A stretch of DNA of 64,000 nucleotides from Mesorhizobium australicum (GCF_900177325.1 NZ_FXBL01000004.1:1984001-2048000); one strand, 5' to 3'; positions 16,952 through 25,821 are shown, numbered from the stretch's first letter. Numbers and translations: made by a program. Notes: generated by a model not told the origin, from the letters alone.

Positions 16952-17817
16952 GCGGGCATGTCCCCCGAGATGGTGTTGCGCGTCGCCGCGACGAACCAGC
17001 CCGGCCTGCGCTTGCGGATCTCGCTCGCGGCGCGCTTGGCGAGGTTGCCGCTCTCGAACAGGCCGAAGCAGGTGGCGCCCGAGCCGGACATGCGCACGAA
17101 GTGCGCGCCCGCCTTGCGAAGCGCGGCGAGCGTCTCGCCGATGGCCGGCTCCAGCGCGCGCGCCGGCGCCTCGAGGTCGTTGCGGGTGGTCTCCAGCCAG
17201 TTGCAGAGGGTGTGGAAGTCGAGCCGGCCGGGCAGCGTGGGCAGCGGTTCGCTGTCGCGGCTGGCAAGTGCCGCGAAGACCGCCGCAGTCGACAGGGCGA
17301 CGCCGGGGTTGACGAGCACGATGCCGAGGCTCGGGAAACCGTCGACCGGCGTGATCTCCTCGCCGATGCCGCGCGCCAGAAGCGGCCGGGCGGCGAGGCA
17401 CATCGGCACGTCGGCGCCGAGGCCGAGACCGATGCGGGCGAGGCGATTGTCGTCGGGGGACAGGTCCCAGAGCCGCGCGAGACCGTGCAGCACGGCGGCC
17501 GCGTCGCTCGAACCGCCGCCGACACCGGAGGCGACGGGGAGGTTCTTCTCCAGCGCGATGTGAACGGGGTCGGCGCGGCCGAACTCGGCGCGCATGGTGT
17601 TCAGCGCGCGCAGGACGAGATTGCTGTCGTCGAGCGGCAGTCCTTCGGCATAGGGGCCGGTGATCTCGAACCGGTTCTCGTCCGAGGGGGCGATCGTCAC
17701 GCGGTCGCCGAAGCGGGTGAAGGCGACGAGGCTGTCGAGCAGATGGTAGCCGTCGGGCCGCCGGCCCGTGACGTGCAAAGCGAGGTTGAGCTTGGCCGGC
17801 GCGAGGACGGCCGTCAT
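16948..17817 (-). CDS. ispE: 4-diphosphocytidyl-2-C-methyl-D-erythritol kinase
   Basis: A GHMP-family kinase of 289 residues that phosphorylates CDP-methylerythritol in the MEP isoprenoid pathway; dxs of the same pathway is at 55.9 kb. The N-terminal APAKLNLALHVTGRRPDGYH, the glycine loop LPVASGVGGGSSDAAAVL and the C-terminal VRMSGSGATCFGLF are all present. ATG at 17817 is taken; an in-frame TTG at 17829 adds 4 residues. Its 3' end overlaps moaB by 4 bp. Confidence 0.95.
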   Translation of the reverse strand: MTAVLAPAKLNLALHVTGRRPDGYHLLDSLVAFTRFGDRVTIAPSDENRFEITGPYAEGLPLDDSNLVLRALNTMRAEFGRADPVHIALEKNLPVASGVGGGSSDAAAVLHGLARLWDLSPDDNRLARIGLGLGADVPMCLAARPLLARGIGEEITPVDGFPSLGIVLVNPGVALSTAAVFAALASRDSEPLPTLPGRLDFHTLCNWLETTRNDLEAPARALEPAIGETLAALRKAGAHFVRMSGSGATCFGLFESGNLAKRAASEIRKRRPGWFVAATRNTISGDMPA

Positions 17818-17839
17818 GTCCTGGATCAAGGGTGCGCCG

Positions 17840-18025
17840 TCAGTCCTTGGCGACGCGGTATTCGCCGGTCACGGGATCCTTGACCAGCGTTCCGGTCGCC
17901 TGGTTCCTGGCTTCCTGCTCTGCCCGGCGCAGCCGCGCCGAAACGCGTTCCGCCTCGCGGATGAAGGAGCGATAGCCGACATAGGCGACGACGCCGACGA
18001 CGATGAGCAGGATCAGTTGCGGCAT
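17840..18025 (-). CDS. small membrane protein, conserved hypothetical
   Basis: A 61-residue protein with one N-terminal transmembrane helix (QLILLIVVGVVAYVGYRSF) and a charged tail ending GTLVKDPVTGEYRVAKD. It lies 22 bp upstream of ispE in the same direction and is probably co-transcribed with it. Function unknown. Confidence 0.7.
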   Translation of the reverse strand: MPQLILLIVVGVVAYVGYRSFIREAERVSARLRRAEQEARNQATGTLVKDPVTGEYRVAKD

Positions 18026-18116
18026 GTCCTTGGCGCCTCCTCAGCGCAGACACAGACCAGTTTCATGCCGGCAACGGCCAGCGTTCCGGAGCATACTATG
18101 CCCGTTTCGCGGCGGA

Positions 18117-18989
18117 TCAAAGGCCGAACCGCGCCCAGAGCGCACGTTCGCTTGCCGCGTCCGCGATTCCGTGCGCCGCCGAGGCGGCGATGTCCTGCGT
18201 TCCGCGGCCCGAGAGGCTTCCGCCCAGGAGCCCGATCCGGCGGCCGAACAGCCCGCGCTGCGGCGAGATGAGCTTGAGGCGCACCTTGGCGCCGTAGCGC
18301 TCGCGCAGGAAGCCGCGCATGTCGCCCAGCGCGTCGACCAGGCCGAGCACCAGTCCGCGCTTGCCCGACCAGAACAGGCCGGTGAACAGGTCTGGATCGT
18401 CGGCGAGCTTCACCCCGCGCCGGTCCTTGACGAGGTCGATGAAGGTCTCGTGCACTTCGAGCTGGAGTTCCTTCAGCTTCTGGACGTCCTCGGGACGCTC
18501 CTCGCGGAAGGGATCGAGGACCGCCTTGTTGCGACCGGCGGTGTGGACTCGGCGCTCGACGCCGATCTTCTTCAACAGTTCCGGGAAGCCGAACGAGGCC
18601 GAGACGACGCCGATCGAGCCGACGATGGAGGAAGGATCGGCGATGATCTCGTCGCCCGCCACCGCGATCATGTAGCCGCCGGACGCCGCGACGTCCTCGA
18701 CGAAGACGAGCACGCGCTTGTTCTTCTCCTCGGCGAGGTCGCGGATGCGCTTATAGATCAGCCGTGACTGCACTGGCGAGCCGCCGGGCGAGTTGATCGA
18801 GATCGCCACCGCCGGCGCGTTCTTGTAGGCGAAGGCCTTCTCGATCAGCCCCGCGGTCGAGGCCAGCGACAGCGAGGGCCTGAACTGCCCGCCGCCCGCC
18901 ATGATCGTGCCCTGCAGGCGGATGACGGGGATCGTCACCACGTCGGATCGCATGGACGACGGCAAAAGGCGCTTGAGAAAGCTGAACAC
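18117..18989 (-). CDS. sppA: S49-family signal peptide peptidase-like protease (SppA type)
   Basis: A 290-residue S49 serine protease that degrades leftover signal peptides in the membrane. Landmarks are SINSPGGSPVQS (67-75), the nucleophile Ser103 in DVAASGGYM, GSIGVVSASFGFPELLKKIGV and the catalytic Lys155 in AGRNKAVLDPF. It is a single-domain form, half the size of E. coli SppA. There is no obvious N-terminal transmembrane segment of full length, so membrane attachment is uncertain. Symbol given by family. Confidence 0.88.
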   Translation of the reverse strand: MFSFLKRLLPSSMRSDVVTIPVIRLQGTIMAGGGQFRPSLSLASTAGLIEKAFAYKNAPAVAISINSPGGSPVQSRLIYKRIRDLAEEKNKRVLVFVEDVAASGGYMIAVAGDEIIADPSSIVGSIGVVSASFGFPELLKKIGVERRVHTAGRNKAVLDPFREERPEDVQKLKELQLEVHETFIDLVKDRRGVKLADDPDLFTGLFWSGKRGLVLGLVDALGDMRGFLRERYGAKVRLKLISPQRGLFGRRIGLLGGSLSGRGTQDIAASAAHGIADAASERALWARFGL

Positions 18990-19053
18990 AGGCGGGAGAC
19001 TCCGGTTTTCTCCGATGTAGGGAGCGGACGCGAAAGCGCAATGGCGGCCGGGC

Positions 19054-19836
19054 TCAGTCGCCGAACAGGCTTGCCTGACCGTTGATGATCACATCGGCGC
19101 GGGCGGAGAGGGCGTTTCCCTGCGCCGCGTGCAGCACCAGGGGCGGCAGGAGCCTGAGTGCTGCGCGCGACCCGCGCTTGCCGCGCACGACGATGCGGAT
19201 CGCCGGCTCCTCCGGGCGGGGATGGACCGGCACGATCTCGGCTCCGCCGAGCCGGCCGGCGAAGGCCGACAGGATCTGCGGCAGCGACACCGGCCGCGCG
19301 ATGATCGCGACCATGCCGCGCGGCTTTACGATCGCGGCGGCGGTGCGGACCCAGGCTTCGATCAGGTCCGGGTGCATGACGTGGGCCGTCTTGCGCAGCC
19401 CGTCGGGCGTGGCTCGGTCGTCCGGCGCGTTGAACGGCGGGTTCATGATCGCGGCGTCGAAGGAATTGTCCGCGAGACCGGCGGCCGCGCGCGCCTTGCC
19501 GGCAAGCTCGATGTCGGCGGCGAGGATCGCGGCCCGCCCGGCGAGCGAGGCGTTTTCCGCTACGCCGAGCGTCAACTGCGCCGCCTCCACCATCGCCGGT
19601 TCGCGTTCCACCAGCGTCGCGCGGGCGCCGGGGCAGCGGGAGAGCACGGCAAGGCCCGCGGCACCCGCTCCGGCGCCGAGATCGGCGAGACCGCCGGCGA
19701 AGCTGCCCGGCACGGCGGCCGCCAGCACCAGCGTGTCCATGCCGGCGCGGTGGCCGTCTCGCGGCTGGACGAGGTGGAAGGCGCCGCGATGGAAGGCGTC
19801 GAGCGTGTGGCCGGCGGGCAACGAGGGCGGCGCCAC
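19054..19836 (-). CDS. TrmN6-like tRNA/N6-adenine methyltransferase
   Basis: A 260-residue class I SAM-dependent methyltransferase. The SAM-binding loop is LADLGAGAGAAGLAV and the catalytic motif IV is NPPFNAP (about residue 130), the signature of N6-adenine methylases such as TrmN6 (YfiC), which modifies A37 of tRNA1(Val). The GTG at 19836 starts 2 bp after the stop of the DUF2007 gene, so the two are coupled. The exact target is inferred from family. Confidence 0.83.
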   Translation of the reverse strand: MAPPSLPAGHTLDAFHRGAFHLVQPRDGHRAGMDTLVLAAAVPGSFAGGLADLGAGAGAAGLAVLSRCPGARATLVEREPAMVEAAQLTLGVAENASLAGRAAILAADIELAGKARAAAGLADNSFDAAIMNPPFNAPDDRATPDGLRKTAHVMHPDLIEAWVRTAAAIVKPRGMVAIIARPVSLPQILSAFAGRLGGAEIVPVHPRPEEPAIRIVVRGKRGSRAALRLLPPLVLHAAQGNALSARADVIINGQASLFGD

Positions 19837-19838
19837 GC

Positions 19839-20063
19839 TCAGGCGTCGCGGATTTCGTCGGCGACGCCGGCTTCGGCGAGAAGCGTGCGGGCCTCGTCCA
19901 GGCGGTCTTCCTCGACCATGACCCGGCGCTGCAGGATGCCGAGCGAGCCCTCCGTCATCGACATGTTCTGGTCGGCGACGAAGAAGATGATGCCGGCATC
20001 GCGCAGCAGCGCCTCGATGAAGGAGATGACGACTGGGTCGTTGGTGCGGACGAGTTCGATCAT
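19839..20063 (-). CDS. DUF2007-type putative signalling protein
   Basis: A 74-residue protein starting MIELVRTNDPVVISFIEALL and containing GIIFFVADQNMSMTEGSLG and RRVMVEEDRLDEARTLL, the DUF2007 fold (related to the PII signalling fold). Commonly found next to this methylase in Rhizobiales. Function unknown. Confidence 0.85.
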   Translation of the reverse strand: MIELVRTNDPVVISFIEALLRDAGIIFFVADQNMSMTEGSLGILQRRVMVEEDRLDEARTLLAEAGVADEIRDA

Positions 20064-20160
20064 GGCCAAGGGTGGCAGGCTGGCATCGTGACGTAAAGAG
20101 CTTCGATGCCGTTCGGGTTCCATGGCTTGAAATGCGCGCCGGCGCGTGGTCATCCGGGCA

Positions 20161-20598
20161 ATGTCCGATCTCGCCGCCTATGCCGGCCTCTTCGCCGTCG
20201 CCTTCGTCGCCGCGACCATCCTGCCGGCCCAGTCCGAGGCGGCTCTTGTCGCGTTGCTTGTGGCCGGCGCGCAGGAGCCGGTGGCGCTCGTCGCGGTCGC
20301 GAGCCTCGGCAACACGCTCGGCGCCGTGGTGAACTGGGCGCTGGGGCGCGGCGTGAGCCGTTTTTCCGGCCGGCGCTGGTTTCCCGTCACGCCAGCCCAG
20401 CTCGACCGCGCGACGCGCTGGTACCGCCGCTGGGGGCGCTGGAGCCTGCTGTTGAGCTGGGCGCCGGTGGGCGGCGACGCGCTGACCGTCGCGGCCGGCG
20501 TGCTGCGCGAACCCCTGTGGAGTTTCGTCCTGCTGGTTGGATTGGCGAAGACGGCGCGCTATGTGGTGCTGGCGGCCGCGACGATGAACTTTGTGTGA
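20161..20598 (+). CDS. YqaA/DedA-like membrane protein
   Basis: A 145-residue integral membrane protein of the YqaA family, a short relative of DedA proteins. It has about four hydrophobic stretches; LPAQSEAALVALLV and SLGNTLGAVVNWALGR correspond to the re-entrant loops, and WAPVGGDALTVAAGVLR is conserved. The role (possibly lipid scrambling) is inferred from DedA relatives. Divergent from the DUF2007 gene across a spacer of about 100 bp. Confidence 0.8.
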   Translation: MSDLAAYAGLFAVAFVAATILPAQSEAALVALLVAGAQEPVALVAVASLGNTLGAVVNWALGRGVSRFSGRRWFPVTPAQLDRATRWYRRWGRWSLLLSWAPVGGDALTVAAGVLREPLWSFVLLVGLAKTARYVVLAAATMNFV

Positions 20599-20630
20599 CC
20601 GCATGCGCTGGTTCCGCGCCAATTCGCCAC

Positions 20631-20659
20631 TTGCCCAACGGGCGACGGCGGACATAGGG
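20631..20659 (+). promoter_or_regulatory. putative promoter of the polyprenyl synthase gene
   Basis: TTGCCC at 20631-20636 and ATAGGG at 20654-20659, spacing 17 bp, upstream of the start at 20707. A moderate match to the alphaproteobacterial housekeeping consensus. Confidence 0.4.
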
Positions 20660-20706
20660 TCGCGGCGAAAATGCCGGGTCTACCGGCACGAGACGGGAGT
20701 ATGTCC

Positions 20707-21720
20707 GTGGGTGTTGTTGTATCGCTCGACGAAGGCAAGAAGAGCGCCTCGGTCAAGCCGCTGGTCGAGCTCACGTCGGCCGACATGGCGCGGGTCAACG
20801 AACTGATCCTCTCCAAGGCCGGCTCGAACGTCGAGATGATCCCCGAGATCGCCAATCACCTGATCTCCTCGGGCGGCAAGCGGCTGCGGCCGATGCTCAC
20901 CCTCGCGGCGGCGCAGATGTTCGGCTATTCCGGCGACAGCCACGTCAAGCTCGCCACCAGCGTCGAGTTCATGCACACGGCGACGCTGCTGCACGACGAC
21001 GTGGTGGACGAGAGCGACCTGCGCCGCGGCAAGAAGACGGCGCGGATGATCTGGGGCAACCAGGCGAGCGTTCTGGTGGGCGACTTCCTGCTCGGCCAGG
21101 CCTTCCGCATGATGGTCGACGTTGGCTCGATCGACGCGCTCGACATCCTGTCCACGGCGGCTTCCGTCATCGCCGAGGGCGAGGTCTGGCAGCTCGCCGC
21201 CGCCAAGAACATGGAGACGACCGAGGACGAATACCTGCAGGTGATCAAGGCCAAGACAGCGGCGCTGTTCTCGGCCGCGGCCGAGGTCGGCCCGGTGATC
21301 GCCGGCGCGACGAGGGCCGAACGCAACGCGCTGCGCTCCTACGGCACCAATCTCGGCCTCGCCTTCCAGCTCGTCGACGACGCGCTCGACTATGGCGGCA
21401 ATTCCAAGGACCTCGGCAAGAACACCGGCGACGATTTCCGCGAGGGCAAACTGACCTTGCCGGTGATCCTGGCCTATCGCCGCGGCACGGCGGCGGAACG
21501 CGAGTTCTGGAAGGGCGCCATCGAGGACGGCGTCTCGGGTGACGCCGAGCTGGAAAAGGCGACCGGGCTGATGATTCGCCACGGCGCCATCGCCGACACG
21601 GTCGGCCGCGCCCGCCATTTCGGCGACATCGCCCGCGACGCGATCGCGCCGCTGAAGTCGACGCCGCAGAAGCAGGCGCTGCTGGAAGTCATCGACTTCT
21701 GCATCAGCCGGGTGGTCTGA
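20707..21720 (+). CDS. ispB: all-trans polyprenyl diphosphate synthase (ubiquinone side chain)
   Basis: A 337-residue trans-isoprenyl diphosphate synthase, likely octa- or decaprenyl, which makes the tail attached by UbiA (33.6 kb). The first Asp-rich motif is LLHDDVVDESDLRRG (near residue 95) and the second is LVDDALDYGG (near 224). GGKRLRPML is the substrate-binding start. GGGAG at 20695-20699 gives a 7-nt spacing to the GTG at 20707 but only 1 nt to the ATG at 20701, so GTG is preferred. Confidence 0.92.
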   Translation: MGVVVSLDEGKKSASVKPLVELTSADMARVNELILSKAGSNVEMIPEIANHLISSGGKRLRPMLTLAAAQMFGYSGDSHVKLATSVEFMHTATLLHDDVVDESDLRRGKKTARMIWGNQASVLVGDFLLGQAFRMMVDVGSIDALDILSTAASVIAEGEVWQLAAAKNMETTEDEYLQVIKAKTAALFSAAAEVGPVIAGATRAERNALRSYGTNLGLAFQLVDDALDYGGNSKDLGKNTGDDFREGKLTLPVILAYRRGTAAEREFWKGAIEDGVSGDAELEKATGLMIRHGAIADTVGRARHFGDIARDAIAPLKSTPQKQALLEVIDFCISRVV

Positions 21721-21827
21721 ACCGGACACCGGCAACGGTCGATGCGCAGGTTGAAGCCTGTCCGCAAAAAGGCCATGCTTGGGTGTGATTTGTGCGAAGC
21801 TTCACCAGGCGCGCTGAAAGGGTGGCG

Positions 21828-23843
21828 ATGCGGATGAGAAAGTTGGGCTGGCTTGCCTCCGTGGCGCTCGCCGTCGTCGTCGGTGCGACCGCTGCCCCGG
21901 CATCCGGACAGACCGCCCCCGAACCGCTGGGCGTGACCTCGTTCTCCGGCGCCTATCTGGCCGGCCGCGCGGCCGAGGCCGACAACGATCTCGACGCCGC
22001 GATCGAATATTACAAGCGCGCGCTCGTGTCCGACCCGGACAACGAGCCCGTGCAGCAGAGCATCATGCTGGCGCTGATCGCCGACGGCCAGTTCGAGAAG
22101 GCGCTGCCCTTTGCGGAAAGGCTGAAGGCCGTGCCCGACGTCGAGCGCTTCTCGCGCGTGGCGCTCGCCGTCGATGCCTTCCGCAAGAAGGATTTCGCGG
22201 AAGCCGAATACATGCTGAAGCTCAGCCTGTCGTCCGATCTCGACAAGCTGATCGCCGGCGTCATGACCGCCTGGGCCAAGGCCGGTGCCGGCGACGCCAA
22301 GGGCGGGATCGAGCATCTCGGCACGCTGGAAGGGCCGCAGTGGTACGGCCTGTTCCTCAACATCCACCGCGCGCTGATCGCCGACTATGCCGGCCTGAAG
22401 GACGAGGCGGAGAAGGCCTATGACGAGACGGTGTTGGCCCGTTCCGCCGCCGACGTTGCGCCGGAAGCCTATGTCCGCCTGATCGAGGCCTATTCCGGCT
22501 TCCTGGCGCGCAAGGGCGACAAGGCCAAGGCGCTGGACGTGCTGCGCCGGATCGACGAGTTCTCGCCGTCGCGCCCGTCGACGGCGGCGCTGCGCAAGGA
22601 CATCGTCGGCGGCCGGCCGATCCCGCTTCTCGCGCCCACCCCGCAGGAGGGTGCCGCCGAACTGCTGCTCGACGTCGGCAGCGCGCTGAACCGCGGCGGC
22701 GGCGAGGCCTTCGTGCGCCTCTATCTCCAGTTCGCAAGGGCGCTCTCGCCGAAGAACGACGCGGTGCTGATCCAGCTCGGCGCGGTGGCGGAACAGCAGC
22801 AGAAGCTGGAGGAGGCGATCAAGTTCTACGGCGAGGTCTCGCCGAAATCGCCGCTGAAGCGCATCTCCGAGCTGCAGCTCGGCCTCAACCTCGCCGAACT
22901 GAAGCGCACCGACGAGGCCGTGTCGCATCTCACCAAGCTGATCGAGATGGACCCGACCGACATGCGCGCCTATCTGGCGCTGGGCGGCACCTATGCGGGC
23001 GAGGAGAAGTTCCGCGAGGCGGCCGGCGTCTACGACCGCGCCGTGGCGCAGCTCAAGAACCCGGTGCGTTCCGACTGGAGCGTGTTCTACCAGCGCGGCA
23101 TCGCCTATGAGCGGCTGAAGGAGTGGCCGAAGGCCGAGCCGAACTTCAAGAAGGCGCTGGAACTGTTCCCGAACCAGCCGCAGGTGCTGAACTATCTCGG
23201 CTATTCCTGGATCGACATGAACACCAATCTCGAGGAAGGCCTCGAGATGATCAAGAAGGCGGTCGACCTCAGGCCGTCCGACGGCTTCATCATCGATTCG
23301 CTCGGCTGGGGCTATTACCGGCTCGGCCGCTACGAGGAAGCGGTGACCGAGCTTGAGCGCGCGGTTGCGCTGCAGCCGGCCGATCCGGTGCTCAACGACC
23401 ATCTGGGCGACGCCTACTGGCGCGTCGGCCGCAAGCTGGAGGCGACCTTCCAGTGGTCGCACGCCCGCGACCTGAAGCCCGAGCCGGACCTGCTGGCCAA
23501 GGTGACCGAGAAGCTGGCCAAGGGCCTGCCCGACGAGCCGCCGCGCGCAATGGCAGCGCTCGACACGAAGCCGGCGGCGAATACGGCCACCGACGCCTCG
23601 CCCGCCGACGGACCGAAGGTCGATGTCGCGCCCGAGCCGCAGGCCACGCAGCAGGCGGCGGCACCTGCGGCCCCGGCGCAGCAGGGCCAGTCCTATACGG
23701 TGGGGCCGGGCCAGTCGCTGTGGTCGATCGCGGTGGACAAGCTCGGCGATGGCCAGCGGTTCGGCGAGATTCTCGACCTCAACCCGTCGCTGGGACGCAA
23801 TCCGAACCTGATCTATCCGGGACAGGAGCTGAAGCTGCCCTGA
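21828..23843 (+). CDS. secreted tetratricopeptide-repeat protein with C-terminal LysM domain
   Basis: A 671-residue protein with a signal peptide (KLGWLASVALAVVVGATAAPASGQ), many TPR units from residue 40 to about 560 (for example PQVLNYLGYSWIDMNTNLEEGLEMIKKAV), an Ala/Pro linker (about 575-620) and a C-terminal LysM module (SYTVGPGQSLWSIAVDKLGD ... NLIYPGQELKLP). LysM binds peptidoglycan, so the protein probably organises partners in the periplasm at the wall. The ATG at 21828 follows AAAGGGTGGCG. Many alphaproteobacterial TPR homologues end before the LysM part. Confidence 0.85.
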   Translation: MRMRKLGWLASVALAVVVGATAAPASGQTAPEPLGVTSFSGAYLAGRAAEADNDLDAAIEYYKRALVSDPDNEPVQQSIMLALIADGQFEKALPFAERLKAVPDVERFSRVALAVDAFRKKDFAEAEYMLKLSLSSDLDKLIAGVMTAWAKAGAGDAKGGIEHLGTLEGPQWYGLFLNIHRALIADYAGLKDEAEKAYDETVLARSAADVAPEAYVRLIEAYSGFLARKGDKAKALDVLRRIDEFSPSRPSTAALRKDIVGGRPIPLLAPTPQEGAAELLLDVGSALNRGGGEAFVRLYLQFARALSPKNDAVLIQLGAVAEQQQKLEEAIKFYGEVSPKSPLKRISELQLGLNLAELKRTDEAVSHLTKLIEMDPTDMRAYLALGGTYAGEEKFREAAGVYDRAVAQLKNPVRSDWSVFYQRGIAYERLKEWPKAEPNFKKALELFPNQPQVLNYLGYSWIDMNTNLEEGLEMIKKAVDLRPSDGFIIDSLGWGYYRLGRYEEAVTELERAVALQPADPVLNDHLGDAYWRVGRKLEATFQWSHARDLKPEPDLLAKVTEKLAKGLPDEPPRAMAALDTKPAANTATDASPADGPKVDVAPEPQATQQAAAPAAPAQQGQSYTVGPGQSLWSIAVDKLGDGQRFGEILDLNPSLGRNPNLIYPGQELKLP

Positions 23844-23929
23844 CGGGCTTGCAACTCGGACCGCCGCGCCCCCCCCATCCGGCCGCGTCTCACGTCTCCT
23901 CTCCCCTCGGGGTGAGGGGATGTGGCGCC

Positions 23930-24247
23930 TTAGTTGCCGATGCCGTAGCGCGGCTTGACCGGGCAGGCGACCCAGGCGCCGTTTTCGCGCTTGGAGCAGG
24001 TGAGCCTGAGCCTCGACAGCTTGCGCTCCGCCGGGTTCTCCTTGACGCAAAGGCAGTTCGCCTCCGACATCCTCAACACGTCGCAGCCCGGTGTGACGCA
24101 GAGATAGCCTGTCACCTCGTCGCGCTCGTTGAAGCCGCCGTCGCGGCCGGATGGGAAGTTCTGCGCCGACGCGGTGGAGACTGCGAACAGGCCAAGGGCG
24201 AGCAGGCCGGCAAAGCCGAACGCGCGGCGGGGGATGGGTCTCAGCAT
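23930..24247 (-). CDS. small secreted Cys-rich protein (copy A)
   Basis: A 105-residue protein with a signal peptide (FAGLLALGLFAVSTASAQ). The mature part has six cysteines in the pattern GYLCVTPGCD-x8-CLCVKENPAE-x8-LTC-x11-C. The same pattern occurs in the neighbour at 24413-24694, so the two are tandem paralogues. Likely a small disulfide-bonded periplasmic or secreted protein, function unknown. Copies A and B are separated by a 143-bp mobile element. Confidence 0.72.
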   Translation of the reverse strand: MLRPIPRRAFGFAGLLALGLFAVSTASAQNFPSGRDGGFNERDEVTGYLCVTPGCDVLRMSEANCLCVKENPAERKLSRLRLTCSKRENGAWVACPVKPRYGIGN

Positions 24248-24269
24248 TGGGGTCTCCTGTCTGCGCTCA

Positions 24270-24412
24270 GAGACTGTTTGGAAATTCTACTCTGGCGGCC
24301 ATCTGATGGCGTTTTCTGCGCTTCCGGTGCTCACGGACCCAAGTGTCCGCTCCGCTCCGCTCCTCGAAACCACCACCAGCTGACTCGCCAGAGCGAATTT
24401 CGAAACAGTCTC
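24270..24412. mobile_element. 143-bp MITE, copy 1 (IS5/IS1031-like ends)
   Basis: A 143-bp non-coding element bounded by 18-bp inverted ends: GAGACTGTTTGGAAATTC at the left and GAATTTCGAAACAGTCTC at the right (1 mismatch after inversion). It is flanked by TCA on both sides (24267-24269 and 24413-24415), a 3-bp target duplication of TNA type. A second copy at 50404-50546 is 96% identical (6 differences) and a remnant lies at 60283-60306. TNA duplications and GAGACTGTTT ends fit the IS1031 group of the IS5 family; no transposase is encoded. Confidence 0.85.
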
Positions 24413-24694
24413 TCAGCGCGGCGCATCGCACTGCTGCCGGCTCTTCATGTCGGTGCAGGCATAGCGCACCTTCTCGCGCCGCGTCTCGTTCGGATTGAGC
24501 TTCTGGCACAGGCAGCTGGTGCCGGGAAGCGCGACCGTGTCGCAGAACGGCGTCACGCAGCGATAGCCGCTGACCGGATCGTACGCGTCTCCGGCATAGG
24601 TTGCGCCGCCGGCGTCCTGCGCGCGCGCTGCCCCTGCGGCGCAGAGGGCAAACAGTCCCGCGGTCGCGACAAGTCGAATGATGGTGGCCGGCAT
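24413..24694 (-). CDS. small secreted Cys-rich protein (copy B)
   Basis: A 93-residue paralogue of the 23930-24247 product. It has a signal peptide (LVATAGLFALCAAGAARAQD) and six cysteines after it, in GYRCVTPFCD-x8-CLCQKLNPNE-x8-YAC-x8-C. ATG at 24694 has GGGAGAA 5 nt upstream. Its TGA stop (24415-24413) coincides with the target duplication of the adjacent MITE. Confidence 0.72.
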   Translation of the reverse strand: MPATIIRLVATAGLFALCAAGAARAQDAGGATYAGDAYDPVSGYRCVTPFCDTVALPGTSCLCQKLNPNETRREKVRYACTDMKSRQQCDAPR

Positions 24695-24854
24695 GACAGT
24701 TCTCCCTGCGGTCGTTGATCTCATGGCAGAAACGCTTCGCGCACGCGATCTCGTTCAGCACGGCGATCACAATCGCGCGACCGGGCGAGCCTTGACCCCC
24801 TGTCGCGCGGGGAATAGGACGGCGCCGACCCTTTTCGCCTGAGAGAGGCACCCC

Positions 24855-25820
24855 GTGACCGAACTTCAGCAGGCCGGCCAGCGCCCGGCCTACATGGACC
24901 CGACGCGCTCCTTCCAGGGCCTGATCCTGACGCTGCACGACTATTGGGCGCGCTATGGCTGCGTCGTGCTCCAGCCCTACGACATGGAGGTCGGCGCCGG
25001 CACGTTCCATCCGGCCACGACGCTGCGCGCGCTCGGCCCCCGCCCGTGGCGTGCGGCCTATGTGCAGCCCTCGCGCCGGCCGAAGGACGGCCGCTATGGC
25101 GAGAACCCGAACCGGCTGCAACACTACTACCAGTATCAGGTGATCCTGAAGCCGAACCCGCCCAACCTGCAGGAGCTCTATCTCGGCTCGCTGGCGGCGA
25201 TCGGCGTCGACCCGCTGCTGCACGACCTGCGCTTCGTCGAGGACGACTGGGAGAGCCCGACGCTGGGTGCCTGGGGGCTGGGCTGGGAGTGCTGGTGCGA
25301 CGGCATGGAAGTGTCCCAGTTCACCTATTTCCAGCAGGTCTGCGGCATCGAATGCGCGCCCGTCTCCGGCGAGCTGACCTACGGCCTTGAGCGGCTGGCG
25401 ATGTATGTCCAGAACGTCGACAACGTCTACGACCTGAACTTCAACGGGCTGGAAGGCGACGAGAAGGTGACCTACGGCCAGGTGTTCCTGCAGGCCGAGC
25501 AGGAATATTCGCGCCACAATTTCGAACATGCCAACACCGAGGCGCTGTTCCGCCACTTCGAGGACGCCGAGCGCGAATGCCAGGCGCTGCTGGCGGCCGG
25601 CGCTCCGGCGGCGGGCTCGAACAACGCCATGCACAAGATGGTCTTCCCGGCCTACGACCAGTGCATCAAGGCAAGCCATGCCTTCAACCTGCTCGACGCG
25701 CGCGGCGTGATCTCGGTCACCGAGCGGCAGAGCTACATTCTGCGCGTGCGCAACCTCGCCAAGGCCTGCGGCGAGGCCTTCCTGCTGACGGATGCCGGCG
25801 GCATGGAGAAGGCCGCCTGA
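24855..25820 (+). CDS. glyQ: glycyl-tRNA synthetase alpha subunit
   Basis: The catalytic alpha subunit (321 residues) of the bacterial heterotetrameric glycyl-tRNA synthetase. [25 protein letters not shown] at the N-terminus, then [42 protein letters not shown], and [21 protein letters not shown] are family hallmarks. GTG start at 24855. The beta subunit gene glyS lies 1.26 kb downstream with aroA inserted between them. Confidence 0.97.
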   Translation: MTELQQAGQRPAYMDPTRSFQGLILTLHDYWARYGCVVLQPYDMEVGAGTFHPATTLRALGPRPWRAAYVQPSRRPKDGRYGENPNRLQHYYQYQVILKPNPPNLQELYLGSLAAIGVDPLLHDLRFVEDDWESPTLGAWGLGWECWCDGMEVSQFTYFQQVCGIECAPVSGELTYGLERLAMYVQNVDNVYDLNFNGLEGDEKVTYGQVFLQAEQEYSRHNFEHANTEALFRHFEDAERECQALLAAGAPAAGSNNAMHKMVFPAYDQCIKASHAFNLLDARGVISVTERQSYILRVRNLAKACGEAFLLTDAGGMEKAA

Positions 25821-25821
25821 C

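Noticed and set aside
16200..17525. Long minus-strand frame overlapping ispE, moaB and brnT
   Set aside because: Out of frame with both ispE and moaB, which are certain; Arg/Ser-rich shadow. Only its last codons matter, as the out-of-frame ATG in front of brnT.
21474..24050. 858-codon open frame on the minus strand across the polyprenyl synthase end and the TPR-LysM gene
   Set aside because: It is antisense to two clear genes; the length comes from high GC and the composition is Arg/Leu/Gly-rich without domains.
24791..24820. Promoter of glyQ (TTGACC with TAGGAC 17 bp downstream)
   Set aside because: The -10 part is a poor match; position fits but evidence is too weak to list as a feature.
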